This document shows positions 48,810 to 51,763 of a stretch of 51,763 bases of DNA, piece after piece; position 1 is the stretch's first letter, and the number at the start of each line of letters is the position of its first letter. The stretch is from Sterolibacterium sp. (GTDB taxonomy: Bacteria; Pseudomonadota; Gammaproteobacteria; Burkholderiales; Rhodocyclaceae). The translations under genes were made by a program, and so were the position numbers. The notes below the pieces were generated by a model. That model worked only from the letters and a program-made list of their open reading frames with translations, made no database searches and had not been told where the DNA came from. The DNA is taken from assembly GCA_023258955.1 (NCBI GenBank), contig JAHFRE010000007.1:1-51763 (forward strand), in the 5' to 3' direction.

Positions 48810-49865
48810 GTGCGCGCACTCGTTTGCCATCGCTTCGGCGACTACCACGACCTAAGGATCGAACAGGTGGCGCCGCCGTCGCTGCCGCCCGGCGGCGTGC
48901 GCATCGCCATCCACGCGGCCAGCCTGAGCTTCTCGATCAAGCTGTTGATCGCCGGAAAGTATCAGCTCAAACCCGAGTTGCCCTTCATTCCCGGTGCCGA
49001 AGTGGTCGGCCGGGTGCTGGAGACGGCACCCGGCGTCAGCGCCTGCCGGCCCGGCCAGCGCGTCCTCGCCCTGATCGGCGAAGGGGGCTACGCGGAGCAG
49101 GCGGTCAGCCTCGAATCCACGGTCTACCCGCTGCCCGACGCCGTCGCGTTCGGCGAGGCGCTGCATCTGGGGCTCTCCTACCTCACCGCTTACGGCGCCC
49201 TCGCCTGGCGGGCACGTCTCGCTGTCGGCGAGACCCTATTGGTTCTCGCCGCTGCCGGCGGTGTCGGTCTGGCTGCGCTGGAAGTGGGCCGGGCGCTGGG
49301 TGCGCGCGTCATCGCCGCCGCCGGTGGCGCCGAGAAATGCGCCCTGGCCCGCGATCACGGCGCCGCGCTCTGCGTTGACTACCGCGCTGCCGATCCGCGC
49401 GAGGTGATGCGCACTCTGGCACCGCAGCAAGACGTCGACGTGGTGTTCGATCCGGTCGGCGGCGCGATGTCGGAGGCGGCGCTGCGCTGCCTGCGGCCCG
49501 GCGGCCGCCTGCTTGCCGTCGGCTTCGCCAGCGGCGTCATGCCGCAGCTGCAGCCGAACATCCTGCTGGTGAAGAACCTGTCGCTGCAGGGTTTCAATTT
49601 CGGCGCCTACATCGGCTGGTCGCCGGTCGATCAGCGCAAGCGCTACGAGCCGCAGGTTCGCGCGGCGCTGGCGCAGATCTTCGCCTGGCAGGCGCAGGGA
49701 AAGCTCAGTCCGCTGGTGGGGCAGAGCTATCCGCTCGCGCGCTTTGCCGAGGCCCTGGAGGCGCTGCACCAGCGCAACACCGTCGGCAAGGTGATCTTGC
49801 ACCCGGCGGACACCATGAGCACGGCCGCCAGCGCCGCGATCGACCCACCCACCTTGGAGTCATGA
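48810..49865 (+). CDS. NADPH:quinone oxidoreductase-like MDR protein
   Basis: The true start is probably the GTG at 48810 (VRALVCHRFGDYHDLRIEQV), nine bases after CGGAGC, rather than any start overlapping the previous gene; the product has 351 residues. It has the medium-chain reductase fold: a GroES-like N terminus (FIPGAEVVGRVLETAPG) and a Rossmann domain with VLAAAGGVGLAALEVGRALG and DVVFDPVGGAMSEAALRCL. The zinc-ligand cysteines of alcohol dehydrogenases are missing, which points to a quinone or enoyl reductase. Its stop overlaps the NadC-like start by ATGA. Confidence 0.88.
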   Translation: MRALVCHRFGDYHDLRIEQVAPPSLPPGGVRIAIHAASLSFSIKLLIAGKYQLKPELPFIPGAEVVGRVLETAPGVSACRPGQRVLALIGEGGYAEQAVSLESTVYPLPDAVAFGEALHLGLSYLTAYGALAWRARLAVGETLLVLAAAGGVGLAALEVGRALGARVIAAAGGAEKCALARDHGAALCVDYRAADPREVMRTLAPQQDVDVVFDPVGGAMSEAALRCLRPGGRLLAVGFASGVMPQLQPNILLVKNLSLQGFNFGAYIGWSPVDQRKRYEPQVRAALAQIFAWQAQGKLSPLVGQSYPLARFAEALEALHQRNTVGKVILHPADTMSTAASAAIDPPTLES

Positions 49866-50725
49866 TGTTCGAAGACAATGAAACGCTAGAGATGGCCCGC
49901 GTCCGCAACGTCCGCGATGCGCTGTACGAAGACATCGGCCGCGGCGATTGGACCGCCCTGCTGGTACCGGCGGCGCATCCGGTGCGCGCCCAGGTGCTGG
50001 CCAAGGAAGCCGCCGTGCTGTGCGGACAAGCCTGGTTCGACGCCTGCATCCAGACGCTCGATGCAAAGGCGCGTATCGACTGGCTGCACGCCGAAGGCGA
50101 GGCGGTGGCCGCCGGCAGCGTGCTGTGCCGCATCGACTGCGACGCGCGGGCGCTGCTCAGCGCCGAGCGACCGGCGCTGAACTTTCTGCAGATGCTGTCG
50201 GCAGTGGCGACCGAAACGCGGCGCTATGTCGCCGCCATCGCCGGCGTGTCGCCGAATCCCAAGGGCTGCGTGGTGTTGGATACGCGCAAGACCCTGCCCG
50301 GACTGCGGCAAGCGCAAAAGTATGCGGTCCGAGTGGGCGGTGGCAGCAATCACCGCATGGCCCTGTGGGACGGCATCCTGATCAAGGAGAACCACATCGC
50401 CGCCGCCGGCAGCATCGCGGCGGTGCTGCGTGCGGCGCAGGCGCTGGACGCGGGCGTCAGCATCCAGATCGAGGTGGAAGATCTGCACCAGCTGGAAGAG
50501 GCCTTGGCGGCCGGCGCCACCAACATCTTGCTCGACGATTTCGCGCTGGCCGACATGCATCGCGCCTTCGTCTTGAACGCCGGGCGGGCGATCCTCGAGG
50601 TGTCAGGCGGGGTGAGCCTAGCGACGATACGCGAGATCGCGGCGAGCGGAGTGGATCGGATTTCCAGCGGCAAATTGACCAAGGACGTCGCCGCCATCGA
50701 CCTGTCGCTGCGCGTCCTGGAGTGA
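49862..50725 (+). CDS. nadC: NadC-like quinolinate phosphoribosyltransferase
   Basis: This 287-residue protein starts inside the preceding stop (ATGA). The signature of carboxylating nicotinate-nucleotide pyrophosphorylase is present: ALLSAERPALNFLQMLSAVA, LDTRKTLPGLRQAQKYAVRV, GGGSNHRMALWDGILIKENH, IQIEVEDLHQLEEAL and the final SGGVSLATIREIAASGVDRI. The enzyme uses quinolinate and PRPP to make nicotinate mononucleotide and CO2. An odd place for a housekeeping gene, translationally coupled to a reductase; no nadA or nadB is visible. It might be the sole NadC of the genome or a specialised paralogue (ModD-like relatives exist). Confidence 0.88.
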   Translation: MMFEDNETLEMARVRNVRDALYEDIGRGDWTALLVPAAHPVRAQVLAKEAAVLCGQAWFDACIQTLDAKARIDWLHAEGEAVAAGSVLCRIDCDARALLSAERPALNFLQMLSAVATETRRYVAAIAGVSPNPKGCVVLDTRKTLPGLRQAQKYAVRVGGGSNHRMALWDGILIKENHIAAAGSIAAVLRAAQALDAGVSIQIEVEDLHQLEEALAAGATNILLDDFALADMHRAFVLNAGRAILEVSGGVSLATIREIAASGVDRISSGKLTKDVAAIDLSLRVLE

Positions 50726-50923
50726 GCGGGCGCACCTTGCGCCGGCGTTCCGTCATGTGGACTCTTATTCGCCGCACCCGCCGCTGCGGCGTTTTGCGCA
50801 GCGGCGAAGCACGGTATCATTCTCGCGCCCAGGCGCAGCCCTTGGGCCAATGAGGGCGCGTCCACAGTCCGGACGGTGGGCCGCCGAGCTGTGCCATCCA
50901 GCGAAACCATAGGGGGAGTCGTC

Positions 50924-51763
50924 ATGAACCAAGGCTTGAGGAAGTCAACGCGGGCAGCGGCGTGCACGCTGCTCGCGGCATGCGCTCTGCTCGGCGGCGC
51001 GCCCGCTGGCGCCGCCGAGAACTACGACATCAGCGTGATTCTGCCGCAGACGGGCGGCGCCTCCTTTCTCGGCAAGGCCGAGCAGCACGCCCTGGAGCTG
51101 CTGCAGAAGTCGGTGAATGCCAGCGGTGGCATCAACGGCCGGCCGCTGCGCTTCAATTTCTTCGATGACCAGTCGAATCCGCAGACGGCGGTGCAGATGG
51201 CCAATCAGGTGCTCGCCGCGCGTCCGGCGGTGCTGCTCGGGCCGTCGATCGTCGCCATGTGCAACGCCGTGGCGCCCTTGATGCAGAACGGGCCGCTGAT
51301 GTACTGCATGTCGCCGGGCATCCATCCGGCCAAGGGCAGCTACGTGTTTACCTCCAGCGTCTCGACCCACGACCTGGCCAACGCCCTGGTCCGCTATTTC
51401 CGCCTCAAGGGCTGGACCCGCATCGCTCTAATCACCAGCACCGACGCCAGCGGCCAGGATGCCGAGCGCGGCATCGACGAGATCTTCAAGCTGCCCGAGA
51501 ACAAGGAGATGAAGCTCATCGAACGGGTGCACTTCAATCCGACCGATGTCAGCGTCTCGGCGCAGATCGAGCGGGTGAAGGCGGCGCAGCCGCAGGCCTT
51601 CATTGCCTGGAGCACGGGGGCGCCGATCGCCACAATCTTCAAGGGCATCGTCCAGGCGGGCCTCAACGTGCCGGTGGCGACCACCGATGGCAACATGACC
51701 TACACGCAGATGAAGCAGTACGCCGCCTTTCTGCCCAAAGACCTGTATTTCCCGGTCGGCCTT
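50924..51763 (+). CDS. ABC transporter substrate-binding protein, branched-chain amino acid type (3' end outside window)
   Basis: The ATG at 50924 follows AGGGGGAGTCGTC. 280 codons are visible to the window edge. A signal peptide (ACTLLAACALLGGAPAGAAE) is followed by YDISVILPQTGGASFLGKAE and LLQKSVNASGGINGRPLRFN, then DDQSNPQTAVQMANQVLAAR, typical of LivK-like periplasmic proteins. It is the first gene after a 198-bp gap and probably heads a Liv-type importer operon whose permeases and ATPases lie outside the window. In this cluster the ligand could be the aromatic carboxylate, as in several aromatic-acid ABC importers. Confidence 0.9.
   Translation, partial: MNQGLRKSTRAAACTLLAACALLGGAPAGAAENYDISVILPQTGGASFLGKAEQHALELLQKSVNASGGINGRPLRFNFFDDQSNPQTAVQMANQVLAARPAVLLGPSIVAMCNAVAPLMQNGPLMYCMSPGIHPAKGSYVFTSSVSTHDLANALVRYFRLKGWTRIALITSTDASGQDAERGIDEIFKLPENKEMKLIERVHFNPTDVSVSAQIERVKAAQPQAFIAWSTGAPIATIFKGIVQAGLNVPVATTDGNMTYTQMKQYAAFLPKDLYFPVGL

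Noticed and set aside
1-51763. CRISPR array, insertion sequence or transposase, integrase
   Set aside because: I saw no regularly spaced direct repeats with unique spacers, no DDE-type transposase and no tyrosine or serine recombinase in any frame.

Overview
The window looks like a chromosome segment of a GC-rich, facultatively or strictly anaerobic aromatic-degrading betaproteobacterium, perhaps of the Rhodocyclales (Azoarcus/Thauera-like). This is inferred from the UbiD/UbiX/CoA-transferase catabolic genes and the high GC of the right third. No rRNA, tRNA or ribosomal-protein gene is present to fix the taxonomy.

Region A (1-19.5 kb) is the right part of a siphovirus-type prophage, all on the + strand. 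The order is: Ala-rich repeat protein (cut by the window start), fiber-tail adaptor-like protein, phiE125 gp8-like connector, head-closure protein, HK97 gp10-like protein, DUF3168 tail-completion protein, tail tube, a tail-assembly chaperone pair joined by a -1 frameshift signal, a 1873-residue tape measure, tail hub, a tail fibre with an S74 self-cleaving chaperone, two minor tail proteins, and a lysis cassette (lipoprotein, spanin-like protein, M15 endolysin, two holin-like proteins). Many genes overlap by ATGA, and hairpin terminators punctuate the operon. Capsid, packaging, integrase and repressor genes are not in view.

Region B (19.5-31.8 kb) is a lower-GC accessory zone on both strands. 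It begins with a string of very small genes, mostly single-helix membrane peptides with good Shine-Dalgarno sites, and a decayed second copy of the last phage gene. A defence-like island follows: two unknown proteins, a BpsA-like (branched polyamine synthase fold) enzyme with a partner, a minus-strand XRE/HTH-ImmA/IrrE-PIN operon, and a divergent operon with an unknown protein, a P-loop kinase and a protein carrying an R-N-x3-H motif. The functions of most of these genes are unknown.

Region C (31.8-51.8 kb) is chromosomal and high in GC. After an AcpA-type lipoprotein phosphoesterase and an IclR regulator come two divergent catabolic operons. The minus operon encodes a UbiD decarboxylase, an EutA-like ASKHA ATPase, a bicupin, a class II aldolase-family protein and a periplasmic binding protein. 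The plus operon encodes isopentenyl-diphosphate isomerase, the prenyl-FMN synthase UbiX, a divergent UbiD, a double-length type III CoA-transferase, a third UbiD, a metallo-beta-lactamase hydrolase, a quinone-oxidoreductase-like reductase, a NadC-like phosphoribosyltransferase and an ABC-type binding protein cut by the window end.

The likely logic of region C is uptake of an aromatic carboxylate, CoA activation, and prFMN-dependent (de)carboxylation. The isomerase may supply the dimethylallyl moiety from which UbiX builds the cofactor. Three copies of a 13-bp palindrome of the form TCCA-N5-TGGA lie in the control regions and are candidate operators, possibly for the IclR protein.
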